Shown here in pieces: positions 43,544 through 54,394 of a stretch of 64,000 nucleotides of DNA. Below the pieces are notes generated by a model. It saw only the letters and a list, made by a program, of their open reading frames with translations, was not told where the DNA came from and did not search any database. The number at the start of each line of letters is the position of its first letter. The first letter of the stretch is position 1. Source of the stretch: Tolypothrix sp. PCC 7712 (GTDB lineage Bacteria > Cyanobacteriota > Cyanobacteriia > Cyanobacteriales > Nostocaceae); contig NZ_CP063785.1 of assembly GCF_025860405.1 (NCBI RefSeq), positions 2,356,001 through 2,420,000 of the forward strand, written 5' to 3'. Made by a program: the position numbers and the translations under genes.

Positions 43544-44251
43544 TACGCCAAAGCATTACGCCAGCTTCTTAACCTCCCAATTAATGATGTAGAAATTGCC
43601 CAACTCGCACAACAAGCGGAAATTCATTATGCAGGTGTGCAATGCGGGATTATGGATCAGATGGCTTCGAGGCTAGCTGATACTGAGCATATGCTATTTT
43701 TAGATACTCGTACTCTAGAACAGCGTGTGTTACCTTTAGCTTCAGATGCAGAGATTGTAGTCATAGATAGCGGTGTGCCTCGTAGTTTAGCTAGTAGCGG
43801 ATATAACTAAAGACGCGCAGAATGTGAAGCGGCGGCGCGATCGCTAGGAGTTAAAGCACTGCGCGACATTAGCGATGCTAGTGCTGTGGAAGATTTACCA
43901 GAACCCTTAAAACGGCGTGCGCGTCACGTAGTTACAGAAAATAACCGCGTTTTGGAAGTGTTGCAAGGAGTTTCATCTCAACGTTTTGGTGAATTGATGA
44001 ATGCATCCCATGCTAGCTTGCGGGATGATTACGAAGTTTCTGTACCAGCATTAGATACATTAGTTGATATTTTGCAGAAAACCCCAGGCGTTTTGGGCGC
44101 AAGGTTAACGGGTGCTGGTTTTGGTGGTGCTTGTGTAGCTTTAGTATCAGGGCAAGGCAAAGCTTCGGCGATCGCAAATCAGGCCCTAACAGCATACAAT
44201 CAATCTGGTTACACTGGAAAAATTTTGGTGCCAGAAACTTTTGCCACATAA
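43544..44251 (+). pseudogene. galK: Galactokinase pseudogene (N-terminus lost, in-frame stop)
   Basis: In the frame of 43544 the sequence reads KALRQLLNLPINDVEIAQ..., YAGVQCGIMDQMAS, MLFLDTRTLEQR, VIDSGVPRSLASSGYN, then TAA at 43808-43810, then [13 protein letters not shown] and on to [17 protein letters not shown] near the C-terminus. These are galactokinase segments (GIMDQMAS and the GHMP motif 3 LTGAGFGG). Galactokinases have GYNxRRxEC at the break, so the TAA probably arose from CAA (Gln). The first roughly 130 residues, including the ATP-binding GLSSSAA motif, are missing. A partial frame of 121 codons (43886-44251) remains open but would be inactive. Confidence 0.9.
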
Positions 44252-44254
44252 CAA

Positions 44255-44635
44255 ATGACAGATAAAAAAGTTGTTTTCGGTAATGCACAACAGGAAGGCG
44301 CAAATCGCTGGGGATGGTTCATGGGACACTTTATTACTCCTGTGGACGATCCACGTTCTACAGAAGAGTTAGAAGTTAAATGGGGTATTCATAAAGCTGG
44401 TGATAGTAGAAACCAATGGGTAATAAATAACCAAGCTGCTACTATTTCAATTCTGATTAATGGAAAATTTCGTTTGCAATTTGAAGAGAGAGAAATTGTA
44501 TTATCCCGTGAGGGTGATTACGTTCTGTGGTGTGCGGGTGTACCTCATACTTGGATAGCTGAATCTGATTGTACGATTTTAACTATTAGATGGCCTTCTA
44601 AACCTGGTGATAGTGTTGGAATTACAAACAAGTAG
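44255..44635 (+). CDS. Cupin-fold protein
   Basis: The 126-residue protein starts 3 bases after the galactokinase remnant. It has a small double-stranded beta-helix core: WGIHKAGDSRNQW, ISILINGKFRLQFEEREIVL, EGDYVLWCAGVPHTWIAESD. One cupin-type histidine (PHTW) is visible, but a full His3 metal site is not obvious. It resembles the signal-peptide-less cupins often found beside sugar-metabolism genes. Tight spacing suggests that it once formed an operon with galK and may now lack a good promoter. Confidence 0.75.
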   Translation: MTDKKVVFGNAQQEGANRWGWFMGHFITPVDDPRSTEELEVKWGIHKAGDSRNQWVINNQAATISILINGKFRLQFEEREIVLSREGDYVLWCAGVPHTWIAESDCTILTIRWPSKPGDSVGITNK

Positions 44636-45669
44636 GAAGGCAAAATTTTGCGTCTATAAATCATTATTTACTAGATAATGTTATATTTTAAAACTGCAAA
44701 CCCTTATTTTGTAAATTCTGCTCAATCTGCTGTATATTTTCTACTGTTTCTCCCGCTACTATCCCATAAATTTCGGTGTAAATTTTGCCGTATTTAACCT
44801 TCTCTAAAGCCGATAAAATTATCAAGTCTTTGCGTTCTAATTCTGGTTATAAACTCAATAAAATAGCGTCAAATGTTCCATCTATGCGGTAGTCAGTAGA
44901 ATATTTAGCTACTTCCTTTCCTAAATTTAATAGAGTATGGCGCTGCAAGCAAAGTGGAGTTGAACTATTAACGCGAAAATTAGCATCTATTATATAAAAT
45001 ACTTCTGCAATTACCTGATCAAAAAGGTATTAATTGTAGAGTTATGAATCTTCTATCTATAAGTATAAAAAAAGTAGCTATAAGTATTAAACAATTATTT
45101 TCTATCTCTAACTTTCGTATTAGCGCTGATGCCATACTCTCGCTGCTAAATTATCCTACATGAACTTCAAAAATCAAATATGAATCCTATACAATTACCA
45201 AGACTTAATTATTTATATGATTCTAGTTAAAAATTTCAGTCCTGAGAAGCATAACAGCTTGTTTAATATTTCCAAAATTCTATTGAATATGTATAACTAC
45301 TTACAAAATATAAAAGCTTAAAAACTAGTATAAAAGAGCATTTCTACTTAGAAAAATGCAGCAATAAATCAGAAAATATTTTTCTAATCTAAAATTTTGA
45401 ACTAAACAATTATATATATAGTAATCTGCTTTCAGGATGTATCTTATTCTGAATCTACCAATTATCCACAATCAACCAAAATTCACAAACATAGAAAATT
45501 AGACAAAATCTAAATTTCTTAGTTGGAATTTTGAATTGGTACTCAAGCATTGATTACAAGAACCAAGAAAGTTTATCCCTTTTCGCAGTATTTCTTCTAA
45601 TTCTGTAGAGATTGTTGGTTAGTACCCATACCTACACACTAAATTTTCGTTTCAATTGAGGAAATTAAC
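44636..45669. other. Gene-poor decaying region
   Basis: The left third contains a minus-strand pseudogene (44688-45045). From about 45050 to 45669 the sequence is very AT-rich with no open frame, repeat or RNA gene that I can recognise. The promoter of the SDR gene should lie at its right end; TTGAGGA just before the ATG at 45670 may serve as ribosome binding site. Confidence 0.6.
44688..45045 (-). pseudogene. Broken gene of unknown function
   Basis: Read leftward, one frame gives ITLQLIPFDQVIAEVFYIID, ANFRVNSSTPLCLQRHTLLN, LGKEVAKYSTDYRIDGTFDA and ILLSL, then an in-frame TAA, then PELERKDLIILSALEKVKYG, KIYTEIYGIVAGETVENIQQ and IEQNLQNKGLQF with a final stop at 44688-44690. The composition is clearly protein-like on both sides of the stop. 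I do not recognise the family, and no start codon is seen, so the 5' end is lost. Confidence 0.6.
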
Positions 45670-46455
45670 ATGGTTACCATACAACCTCAGAACTCCCAAA
45701 TTGATCGGTTAATGCGCGATCGCGTCGTTCTTATTACTGGTGCGAGTCGCGGAATTGGTGCTGCTACTGCCAAATTGTTCAGTCGTCATGGTGCAGCAGT
45801 AGGAGTAAATTACTACAGTAGCGAGAAAGCTGCTCAACAAGTTGTGGAAGAAATTTCGTCAGATGGAGGAAAAGCACTAGCAGTCAAGGCAGATGTTAGA
45901 GACTCTCAGCAAGTAAATGCAATGGTGCAAGCAGTTTCTAAGGCTTTCGGTGCAATTGATACCCTGATAATTAACGCCAATGCTAATTTTCCCATTGCAC
46001 CTTTCGTAGATTATCGCTGGGAAGATTTTGAAACCAAATTACTAGGAGAACTTCAAGGAGCCTTTTTTCCTTGTAAAGCAGTTGTACCATCAATGATGGA
46101 ACATCAACGAGGTTGCATTATTGCGATTAGTAGTGGGTTATCTCGCAATCCTGGTGAGGGATTTTCCGCTCATAGTACTGCTAAATCAGGATTGGATGCT
46201 TTTGTGAAAAGTTTAGCATTAGAACTCGGGGCGCACGGAATTAGAGTGAATGCGATCGCACCGGGATTGACTATCACAGATGCAACTGCAAGATTACCTC
46301 AAGAACACAAAGCAGCAGCGGCTAAATTTACACCTTTGAAAAGAAACGGAATGCCAGAAGACATCGCTAGTGCAATTCTCATGTTAGCTTCTGATGAAGC
46401 CAGATTTATTACAGGTGCTTATTTACCTGTTAGTGGCGGCGATCAAATGCTTTGA
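45670..46455 (+). CDS. SDR-family protein with altered catalytic tyrosine
   Basis: The 261-residue protein is a classical-type short-chain dehydrogenase/reductase: TGASRGIG at 23-30 for NADP(H), KADVRD at about 73-78, the INAN segment at 101-104 where NAG is usual, catalytic-type Ser in AISSG (154-155), and APG motif near 206. The YxxxK pair reads HSTAK, with H168 in place of the catalytic Tyr and K172 intact. This protein may therefore be a non-standard reductase or a non-catalytic relative. Overall closest to FabG-like 3-oxoacyl reductases. No obvious pathway partner is adjacent. Confidence 0.87.
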   Translation: MVTIQPQNSQIDRLMRDRVVLITGASRGIGAATAKLFSRHGAAVGVNYYSSEKAAQQVVEEISSDGGKALAVKADVRDSQQVNAMVQAVSKAFGAIDTLIINANANFPIAPFVDYRWEDFETKLLGELQGAFFPCKAVVPSMMEHQRGCIIAISSGLSRNPGEGFSAHSTAKSGLDAFVKSLALELGAHGIRVNAIAPGLTITDATARLPQEHKAAAAKFTPLKRNGMPEDIASAILMLASDEARFITGAYLPVSGGDQML

Positions 46456-46568
46456 TACCACTTTGGAAAAAGAATACAAAATCTAATCTAGGGACACAAT
46501 ATACATTGCGTCCCTATATATTTTTTATTTCCTTTTCAACTTAGTAGTTCTTGCTTCTACCGAATTAA

Positions 46569-47480
46569 TTACGAATTTGTAATTAATTTCGGTGCTTTTG
46601 TATGTGAACCATATAGTTCCACAAATCTTTTAAACAGCAACATTGTTTGATGATTAGAAGCAAAATTTATATTAAATAACCTCTCAAGATTTTTTTCGCC
46701 CAAGTTGCGTAAATAAGGTAAGTCTTCAAACAGCGTCAAATAAGCAGCTAAATGCAATAAGATTTGCAAGATAGGCTTTGGCCATTCTAGATCACTGTAG
46801 ATTTCTATAAATAGATAATGCTCACTTTGAGTTAAAGGTAATGCATAAAACATGACAGTGATGCGTTTGCCATTGTAAACCGGAATACTCAGTTCAACTG
46901 TGTAGGGAGTATGTAAGATTAAATCAACTTCCACAATTGGTTGTCGCCAAATCCTCAGCGCATTAACTGGAGATTCTAAAATTGTTTGAAATTGGATTTT
47001 ACCCCCAATCTCTGTAGGCTGAAACGAGTTGATATTAATGACTCGCAGATTGTTCAGGCTAAACTTGTGGATAGTTTCTAAATGTTTTAAATTCAACAAA
47101 TGATAGATTTGGCACAGATAAGGAAAAGGTAAAATATATTCCTGGCTGATCATGTGCCGCTTTTTTAAATCAAACTTGCTATCTTGAATTGGGCATAAAG
47201 AATTTGCATTGCTATTTACATCTTGCTCTGGTCTTAAATACAGCCAACTCAAAAAGAAAAATGATGCTGTAAATAGCTGAAACACTTCCAAAGTAGATAT
47301 ATAACCATCGGCAAATGTAGCAAAACTTCTATCAGTTATACCAAAAAGCCAAGATGGAATACCCGCTAGCCAAATACCATTTTTGAGATTGAGGATAAAA
47401 AGACCAAATTCAAATTCTAGAGATTGAGTAGCATTTTCAGCAGTTGCATCACTCTGCTCATGTATGAGGTTAGTAGGCAT
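46569..47480 (-). CDS. Hypothetical protein
   Basis: Taking ATG 47480 (MPTNLIHEQSDATAEN), the protein has 303 residues; the frame is open to 47537. A hydrophobic part near residues 25-50 and another near 65-85 (FQLFTASFFFLSWLYL) may be membrane-associated. The C-terminal two thirds are soluble-looking with PVYNGKRITVMFYALPL and LPYLRNLGEKNLERLF. I recognise no family. It is transcribed alone and its AT content is high compared with neighbours. Confidence 0.6.
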   Translation of the reverse strand: MPTNLIHEQSDATAENATQSLEFEFGLFILNLKNGIWLAGIPSWLFGITDRSFATFADGYISTLEVFQLFTASFFFLSWLYLRPEQDVNSNANSLCPIQDSKFDLKKRHMISQEYILPFPYLCQIYHLLNLKHLETIHKFSLNNLRVININSFQPTEIGGKIQFQTILESPVNALRIWRQPIVEVDLILHTPYTVELSIPVYNGKRITVMFYALPLTQSEHYLFIEIYSDLEWPKPILQILLHLAAYLTLFEDLPYLRNLGEKNLERLFNINFASNHQTMLLFKRFVELYGSHTKAPKLITNS

Positions 47481-48158
47481 ATTCTTCAAAATAAAATCTA
47501 TCGTTATGGCAATAATTACTATCTGCAATTGCCTCAATTCTAGCTATAGATAATTTCATCAACCTCTACCTATGGCTGGAAATAGAATTACCCAATAGCT
47601 ATGTAATTTAATACAGTTAATATCAAAAATTCTTGCTCAAATAAATAATATACATTTATCTAAAAAGTAATTTTAGTTACTGCGTAAATCAATGACTGTA
47701 TATTTTATTTCTGAGATTTACTTAGCAAATTTATATAAAATATTTCTTGAAGAAGAGGTCAAATCATATAATCTGATTCAGAAAATTAAGACTAAAGCAA
47801 AGATATTGAGTTTTAAGGCGCAAGATTAGGTTGATTATTTGGGTTTTGAAATAATCCTTGGTCTCATCTAGTAAAAGCTGTGGATCACTCGTAACTATTT
47901 CCTCTACCCTACAAAAGCAATCTGATCAGCTGTAGCAGTAGTAGTTGCGCTGATTGCTACTCACATTGAAATAATTACACTAATTGAGGTTCATGAAATT
48001 TCAATCAATGAACTCATCAACATATTTAGTTGCACCCAGCAGCAACAACTGCTTGTGTAATATCAACAGAACAATTAGTACCTCAACCTATAGAATTACT
48101 ACCGCTTTAGCGGTATTATTTTTAAATATTTTCGCCAAAATTCCCAGAGACAGCAGCA
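47481..48158. other. Intergenic region upstream of the acetyltransferase gene
   Basis: Mostly AT-rich. A hairpin TACCGC TTTA GCGGTA followed by TTATTTTTAAAT lies at about 48104-48130, 30 bases upstream of the next ATG. A small frame begins at ATG 47993 (MKFQSMNSSTYLV...) and runs through the hairpin into the gene; it is probably not a real protein but could be part of a leader. Confidence 0.5.
48104..48130 (+). terminator. Terminator-like hairpin upstream of the GNAT gene
   Basis: TACCGC and GCGGTA form a 6-bp stem around TTTA, followed by TTATTTTTAAAT. There is no clear gene upstream on this strand, so it might act as an attenuator for the following gene or end a short RNA. Confidence 0.5.
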
Positions 48159-48653
48159 ATGACTATTCGCCATGCGACTGAAATTGACTTACCAGCTATT
48201 GTGGCAATTTACAATGCTGCAATTCCTACCCGCATGGCTAGTGCTGATTTAGAGCCAGTGTCAATAGAAAGCCGTCTAAATTGGTTTCGCGGGCGATCGC
48301 CTTCACACAGACCCCTTTGGGTGATAGAAGTAAATAGTGTAATAGCTGGGTGGCTGAGTTTCCAATCTTTTTACGGACGGCCAGCTTACAGTAAGACTGC
48401 CGAAATTAGCATTTATATTGCTCCAGAGTTCCAAAAATGCGGATTAGGACAACAACTTTTAGCACAAGCAATTAAGCAAAGCCCAGATTTAGGCTTAAAA
48501 ACTTTAATTGGCTTTATTTTTGCTCATAATCAGCCCAGTTTAAAGCTATTTGAACGATTTGGATTCACGCCTTGGGGACATTTACCCAACATCGCAGAAC
48601 TTGATGGTGTAGAACGTGACTTAGTAATTATGGGGCTACGACTCACTAACTAA
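48159..48653 (+). CDS. GNAT-family N-acetyltransferase (phosphinothricin acetyltransferase-like)
   Basis: The 164-residue protein has the GNAT layout: MTIRHATEIDLPAIVAIYNAAI at the start, PLWVIEVNSVIAGWLSF, the acetyl-CoA loop QKCGLGQQLL (Q/R-x-x-G-x-G) at about 95-104, and the late NQPSLKLFERFGF. The early ATEIDLPAIVAIYN and EISIYIAPEFQ segments place it in the PAT/YncA subgroup that acetylates small amines or amino acid analogues. Its stop codon directly touches the stop of the convergent comEC gene. GACAGCAGCA gives only a poor ribosome binding site. Confidence 0.88.
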   Translation: MTIRHATEIDLPAIVAIYNAAIPTRMASADLEPVSIESRLNWFRGRSPSHRPLWVIEVNSVIAGWLSFQSFYGRPAYSKTAEISIYIAPEFQKCGLGQQLLAQAIKQSPDLGLKTLIGFIFAHNQPSLKLFERFGFTPWGHLPNIAELDGVERDLVIMGLRLTN

Positions 48654-51014
48654 TCACAACACAGAGGACTTATTTTCTGTAGCTTGAATAAAGGCTTCAA
48701 AATCACTTCCTGGTGTCCATTGAATCGCGCCATCTCGCCCCGTAAAGAAAAGTTTCGTTTGACTTTGGCTAAGTTCAGATAAAACCTTTGGTTCCAAGTC
48801 AGGGGAAGATGCGATCGCAATTTCTGGTTGTAGCGCTAAAACTAAATCCTTTAAAGATTCCGGTACACACCATAGCACTTGGGGACGAGGTAAACTCCCA
48901 GACTTAACTAACTGTGCAATTTCTTTAGACTTGAGGTTACCTACTAATAACCAATTCTGACCTTGAATTTGCAATTGCAACATCGGCAACTGCTCATTAA
49001 TTAATTGTGCCACTACCGAGCCAGTAGTAATTGCTTGTCCCAATGCCAAAGGCTGATATAAGCCTTGACGCTGTTGGACGTTCTGTTGAATTACCTGCGC
49101 TTCCACAATGTTTTCTGGCTTAGGGGGATAGCTGTAAAAATTTTTGATAGGTAAGCGCTGCATGACTTCCAGCCAACCACTACTCTCATGATCTTGAAAA
49201 TCAGTGGCGATCGCCCAATCAATTTGATTCACACCTTGCTGTTGTAAAAATGGTAAGATTGTGAAGCGTCCTGTACTTTCATCTCCACTATTAATTAGCG
49301 TGACTGTGCCCCTGTCTTGAATAACTAAAACTGGTTCTGCACCTGCTGCTAATACAGTAATTCGGAACAAACTGTTAGCAGAATGCCAAACTGGAATAAG
49401 TACTAAACCGATGGCAATAAAACTAGCAAACCACCAGCGTTGTCGCCACCAACGTGCTAAAACAACTAATAAAATTAATGTATAGAGAGTGAGCATTTGC
49501 CAAGGGGAGATACTCCCCACAGCAAAGGAATTACCAGGTAATTTGCTAAAAAATTCTACTAATTTAATTAGCCAATCAGTAGGGGGATGCAAAATTCCTG
49601 CTAAAAAACTGCCAGCGTCCGGCCAAATTAATGCTGCTAAGGCACTAATAATTCCACCGATACTAATAATAGAAATCAACGGGGTGGTAATAATATTGAG
49701 GATTAAACTGTAAGACGGTACTACCCCAAAGAAAAACAACTGCAACGGTAAAGTCCAAATTGTTGCGGCTAACGGGACAGCAATCAAAGATGCGATCGCA
49801 GGTGGTAACCAACCCAAGCGTTGAATAATCGGTGGTACTGTGACAACTAATCCCAGCGTCGCTAAAAAGCTAAGTTGAAAACCCAAATCCCAAATCCATA
49901 ACGGATTAAATAGTAATAATATTGTTGCCGCTAGTAATAGCGAGCCTAACTGTTTTACCTTTCTTTTTAAAGCTAATCCTACTAATGCCGCAAAACCCAT
50001 AATTACGGCTCTTAAAACCGCAGGTTGAAAACCAGTTAAACTCAAGAAAATCAGCAATCCTAAACAGCCAAGGATAAATTGAGTTACCTTTTTAGAACGC
50101 CTCGTTAACTGTAATATTACGCCTAAAATCAACGAAGTCTGAAAACCAGAAGCTGCTAAAGCATGAGCCAAGCCAGCCTGGACAAATAAATCGCGGATAT
50201 CATAAGGTAAATCAACAGTTTTGCTGCCTAAAACCATTGCACTGACAAGCGGCCCTTCTGGAATACCCAGCCAACGAACTTGCGATCGTACTATTCGCTC
50301 GCGAACTTGCCACCATCCCCATTTACGCGGTTCTTCATCTAAAATATTTATCTGTCTACCTGTTAAACCCGCAAATGTAGCTTCTTGTTTGAGAAACTTT
50401 TGAAAGTCAAAAGCACCAGGATTGGATGCTGCTTTTGGCTTGTACAAAATTCCAGTTACCGCAATTTGTTGACCTGGATATAAGCCAGTTGCTTGCAGTA
50501 TCGGCACTGTAACATATAACTTACCCGTTACCCCTTTACTTACACCTGCGGGGCCATCACCTTTTTTGACTTCATCTAGCTGAGTCGCTTCCAACCAAAA
50601 TTGTCCTCGCTGAGTCCGAGTTAACCTTGGTGTACTTGCCACTTCACCACGCACACTTACTACTTGTTCTTGATTACTACTATTTCCTGGCGGGACGAAT
50701 TTACTAATATCTTTTGGCCCTGGTTCTGGTACTCGCCATTGAAAATACAGGGTAGCCAGCAAACCTACCAAACCTGCAACTAACCAAATTCGAGGTTGGG
50801 GAGTATTTTGCCAGAAACTAGATATTGCCTTAGCTTTAGTCGCAGCATTTTCTGGTTTTTGACTAAGTTGCCGTGATTTAAGAAAACGTAGCCGCAACAG
50901 CACTGCTATCAATATTCCTAGCAAAAAAATCCATACACCGCCCCAAGGAACTGCTGTAAATAGTAGCCCCAGAATATAGCCAAGACAGATAATTACACCA
51001 CTAGCCTGAATCAT
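48654..51014 (-). CDS. comEC: ComEC/Rec2-type DNA uptake channel protein
   Basis: The 786-residue membrane protein has N-terminal helices, an OB-fold-like DUF4131 part (about 125-215; VSVRGEVASTPRLTRTQRG), the competence domain (about 255-530; GLAHALAASGFQTSLILGV, GFQPAVLRAVIMG, NPLWIWDLGFQLSFLATLGL) and a C-terminal metallo-beta-lactamase-like part. In active ComEC the last contains HxHxDH; here the place reads ATDFQDHES, so the metal site is degenerate. ComEC brings single-stranded DNA through the inner membrane in natural transformation. It is convergent and directly abutting with the GNAT gene. Start ATG at 51014. Confidence 0.92.
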   Translation of the reverse strand: MIQASGVIICLGYILGLLFTAVPWGGVWIFLLGILIAVLLRLRFLKSRQLSQKPENAATKAKAISSFWQNTPQPRIWLVAGLVGLLATLYFQWRVPEPGPKDISKFVPPGNSSNQEQVVSVRGEVASTPRLTRTQRGQFWLEATQLDEVKKGDGPAGVSKGVTGKLYVTVPILQATGLYPGQQIAVTGILYKPKAASNPGAFDFQKFLKQEATFAGLTGRQINILDEEPRKWGWWQVRERIVRSQVRWLGIPEGPLVSAMVLGSKTVDLPYDIRDLFVQAGLAHALAASGFQTSLILGVILQLTRRSKKVTQFILGCLGLLIFLSLTGFQPAVLRAVIMGFAALVGLALKRKVKQLGSLLLAATILLLFNPLWIWDLGFQLSFLATLGLVVTVPPIIQRLGWLPPAIASLIAVPLAATIWTLPLQLFFFGVVPSYSLILNIITTPLISIISIGGIISALAALIWPDAGSFLAGILHPPTDWLIKLVEFFSKLPGNSFAVGSISPWQMLTLYTLILLVVLARWWRQRWWFASFIAIGLVLIPVWHSANSLFRITVLAAGAEPVLVIQDRGTVTLINSGDESTGRFTILPFLQQQGVNQIDWAIATDFQDHESSGWLEVMQRLPIKNFYSYPPKPENIVEAQVIQQNVQQRQGLYQPLALGQAITTGSVVAQLINEQLPMLQLQIQGQNWLLVGNLKSKEIAQLVKSGSLPRPQVLWCVPESLKDLVLALQPEIAIASSPDLEPKVLSELSQSQTKLFFTGRDGAIQWTPGSDFEAFIQATENKSSVL

Positions 51015-51361
51015 AAGACTTCTAATACAAGTACTTGCTGACTATAAAATGAAACCCGCAGATGCGGGCTGTGTTTGTAGAGCCAGTGACTACCAGTCTT
51101 ATGGGGCACAGGCTTTATTTGTAGAACTTTTTGCAATAACTTTATCAAAAAGATGTGCCTAAATTAAACCCTAGTACCGCATGGATAAACAAAATCAAAA
51201 TTGCTGTAGTCGGCTTTCAAGAGCAATCCAATTGCCTAGAGTTAGACAATGGAACCAAAATTCAAGTGCAATTGCACAACTTTTGTATACACCGGAGCTT
51301 TTTGAGGGAGTTCTCAGGATTTACCTAACTTGTAATTATCCTCAGTGTTAATCTCTACTGT
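51015..51361. other. Intergenic region between glyQ and comEC
   Basis: A hairpin CCCGC AGAT GCGGG at 51055-51068 read leftward is followed by TTTCATTTT and is a likely terminator of the glyQ transcript, close to the comEC start. The remaining 290 bases show no gene or known element. Confidence 0.55.
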
Positions 51362-52240
51362 TTAACTTACGGCATTTTTGAGTAAGGGAAAACCTAACTT
51401 CTCCCTTTGCTCAACATATAAAGTAGCTACTTTCCGTGCTAAATGCCGAATTCTAGCAATATATCGAGTCCGTTCCGTCACAGAAATTACACCCCGTGCA
51501 TCCAGTAAATTAAAAGTATGAGAACACTTAATAACATAGTCTAAGCCAGGTAAAACCAATCCCCGTTCAGTCAATTGAGTAGCTTCCTGCTCATACAGAT
51601 TAAACAGTGTCAACAACATTTCCGGATTCGACGCTTCAAAGTTGTAAGTACACTGTTCAATTTCCGCTTGCAGGAAAACATCACCGTAAGTAATGTTGTC
51701 CGTCCATTGAATCTTGGTGATGGCTTCTACCTGCTGGAGGTACATCGCCAATCTTTCTAAACCGTATGTAATCTCAATCGAAACCGGACGGCAATCAATT
51801 CCCCCACATTGTTGGAAGTAGGTAAATTGGGTAATTTCCATTCCATCTAACCAAACTTCCCAACCAGTACCCCAAGCGCCCACAGTAGCATCTTCCCAGT
51901 TATCCTCAACAAACCTTATGTCATGGTCTTCAGGATGAATCCCTAACGCTCTTAAAGAATCAAGATAAATCTCTTGGATATTATCTGGTGAAGGTTTAAT
52001 CAGAACTTGGTACTGATAATAGTATTGAAAGCGATTAGGGTTTTCACCATAGCGCCCATCTGTAGGACGGCGGCAAGGTTCCACATATGCCACAGCCCAA
52101 GGCTCTGGCCCTAGCGCCCGTAAAAAAGTATGGGGATTTTTCGTACCTGCTCCCTTCTCAATGTCGTAAGGCTGGGCAATCAAGCAACCGCGATTCTCCC
52201 AGAATTCATGCAATGAAGCTATTACCGACTGAAAATTCAC
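51362..52240 (-). CDS. glyQ: Glycyl-tRNA synthetase alpha subunit
   Basis: The 292-residue protein is the alpha subunit of the bacterial alpha2beta2 glycyl-tRNA synthetase, which charges tRNA-Gly. Class II motifs are recognisable: motif 1 region [19 protein letters not shown], motif 2 ([26 protein letters not shown]) and motif 3-like [10 protein letters not shown] near residue 180. Length is normal. The beta subunit gene (glyS) is not adjacent, as usual in cyanobacteria. It is divergent from the rRNA operon, with the shared upstream region at 52241-52550. Confidence 0.97.
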   Translation of the reverse strand: MNFQSVIASLHEFWENRGCLIAQPYDIEKGAGTKNPHTFLRALGPEPWAVAYVEPCRRPTDGRYGENPNRFQYYYQYQVLIKPSPDNIQEIYLDSLRALGIHPEDHDIRFVEDNWEDATVGAWGTGWEVWLDGMEITQFTYFQQCGGIDCRPVSIEITYGLERLAMYLQQVEAITKIQWTDNITYGDVFLQAEIEQCTYNFEASNPEMLLTLFNLYEQEATQLTERGLVLPGLDYVIKCSHTFNLLDARGVISVTERTRYIARIRHLARKVATLYVEQREKLGFPLLKNAVS

Positions 52241-52352
52241 GCTCTACCTTTCCTTCTTCAGCACAGTGCATCAACCATTGTTACCTAAACCCAGCACTGT
52301 GAGGAGTTTTGCGACGCAAAAACAAAATCTCAAAAAATTTCCCGAAAAAAAG

Positions 52353-52381
52353 TTGACAAACGGAAGTAGGCTCGATATATT
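52353..52381 (+). promoter_or_regulatory. rRNA operon promoter
   Basis: A consensus -35 box TTGACA (52353-52358) is separated by exactly 17 bp from a TATATT -10 box (52376-52381). It precedes the mature 16S start by about 170 bases, leaving a transcribed leader. The leader contains GAACCTTGAAAATCATATAG at 52432-52451, which resembles GAACCTTGAAAACTGCATAG in the 16S-23S spacer (54571-54590), a box A-like antitermination or processing signal. Confidence 0.85.
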
Positions 52382-52550
52382 AGATAAGTGCCTGAGAGCG
52401 GAGCGCGAAAAGCGGCGCTGGTAGGGACACCGAACCTTGAAAATCATATAGTTTGAAAGCCAGTATATAACATATACCCTGCGTCAGTAAAGAGAATTAC
52501 CGGACTGAGGTATAAATCAGTCGATTAAGAGCTAAACGAACTTTATCTAC
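52382..52550 (+). other. rRNA leader
   Basis: Transcribed leader between promoter and 16S gene. It contains GAGCGCGAAAAGCGGCGCT-like hairpin sequence near 52401-52420 and the box A-like GAACCTTGAAAA at 52432. No open frame is credible. Confidence 0.7.
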
Positions 52551-54039
<1,489 letters not shown>

Positions 54040-54160
54040 TAGGGAGACCTACCCAACTTTGAAATCAATTGCAAACAGTCAATAGAGACAAAGATGGTCT
54101 ACTCTAGGTCGGTCGCAGGTATAGTGAAGGCTTTCAAACTATAGAGAGGTTCTCAATTAT
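54040..54160 (+). other. 16S-23S spacer, first part
   Basis: Holds the D1-D1' helix typical of cyanobacterial spacers: GACCTAC at about 54046 pairs with CTAGGTC near 54106. Confidence 0.65.
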
Positions 54161-54234
<74 letters not shown>

Positions 54235-54321
54235 CCTGAACAAGTAAAAAGAGCAAAGTAAAAAGTAAAAAGAAAGTGTAAATTCTTTTGAATTTTTCCT
54301 TTAAACTTTTACCTTGTGGAT

Positions 54322-54394
54322 GGGGGTTTAGCTCAGTTGGTAGAGCGCCTGCTTTGCAAGCAGGATGTCAGCGGTTCGAGTCCGCTAACCTCCA
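54322..54394 (+). tRNA. trnA-UGC: tRNA-Ala (TGC anticodon)
   Basis: A 73-base cloverleaf with acceptor GGGGGTT/AACCTCC, anticodon loop TTTGCAA (anticodon TGC) and T-loop GGTTCGAGTCC. It lies 87 bases after tRNA-Ile in the spacer; an AAAGTAAAAAG-type short repeat separates the two. Confidence 0.97.

Noticed and set aside
43356..43556. Leftward 66-codon frame over the 13-bp hairpin
   Set aside because: It runs through a perfect inverted repeat and into the galactokinase remnant; composition is not protein-like.
47984..48181. Rightward 65-codon frame before the GNAT gene
   Set aside because: It overlaps the GNAT start and a terminator-like hairpin and has no family match; kept only as a possible leader.
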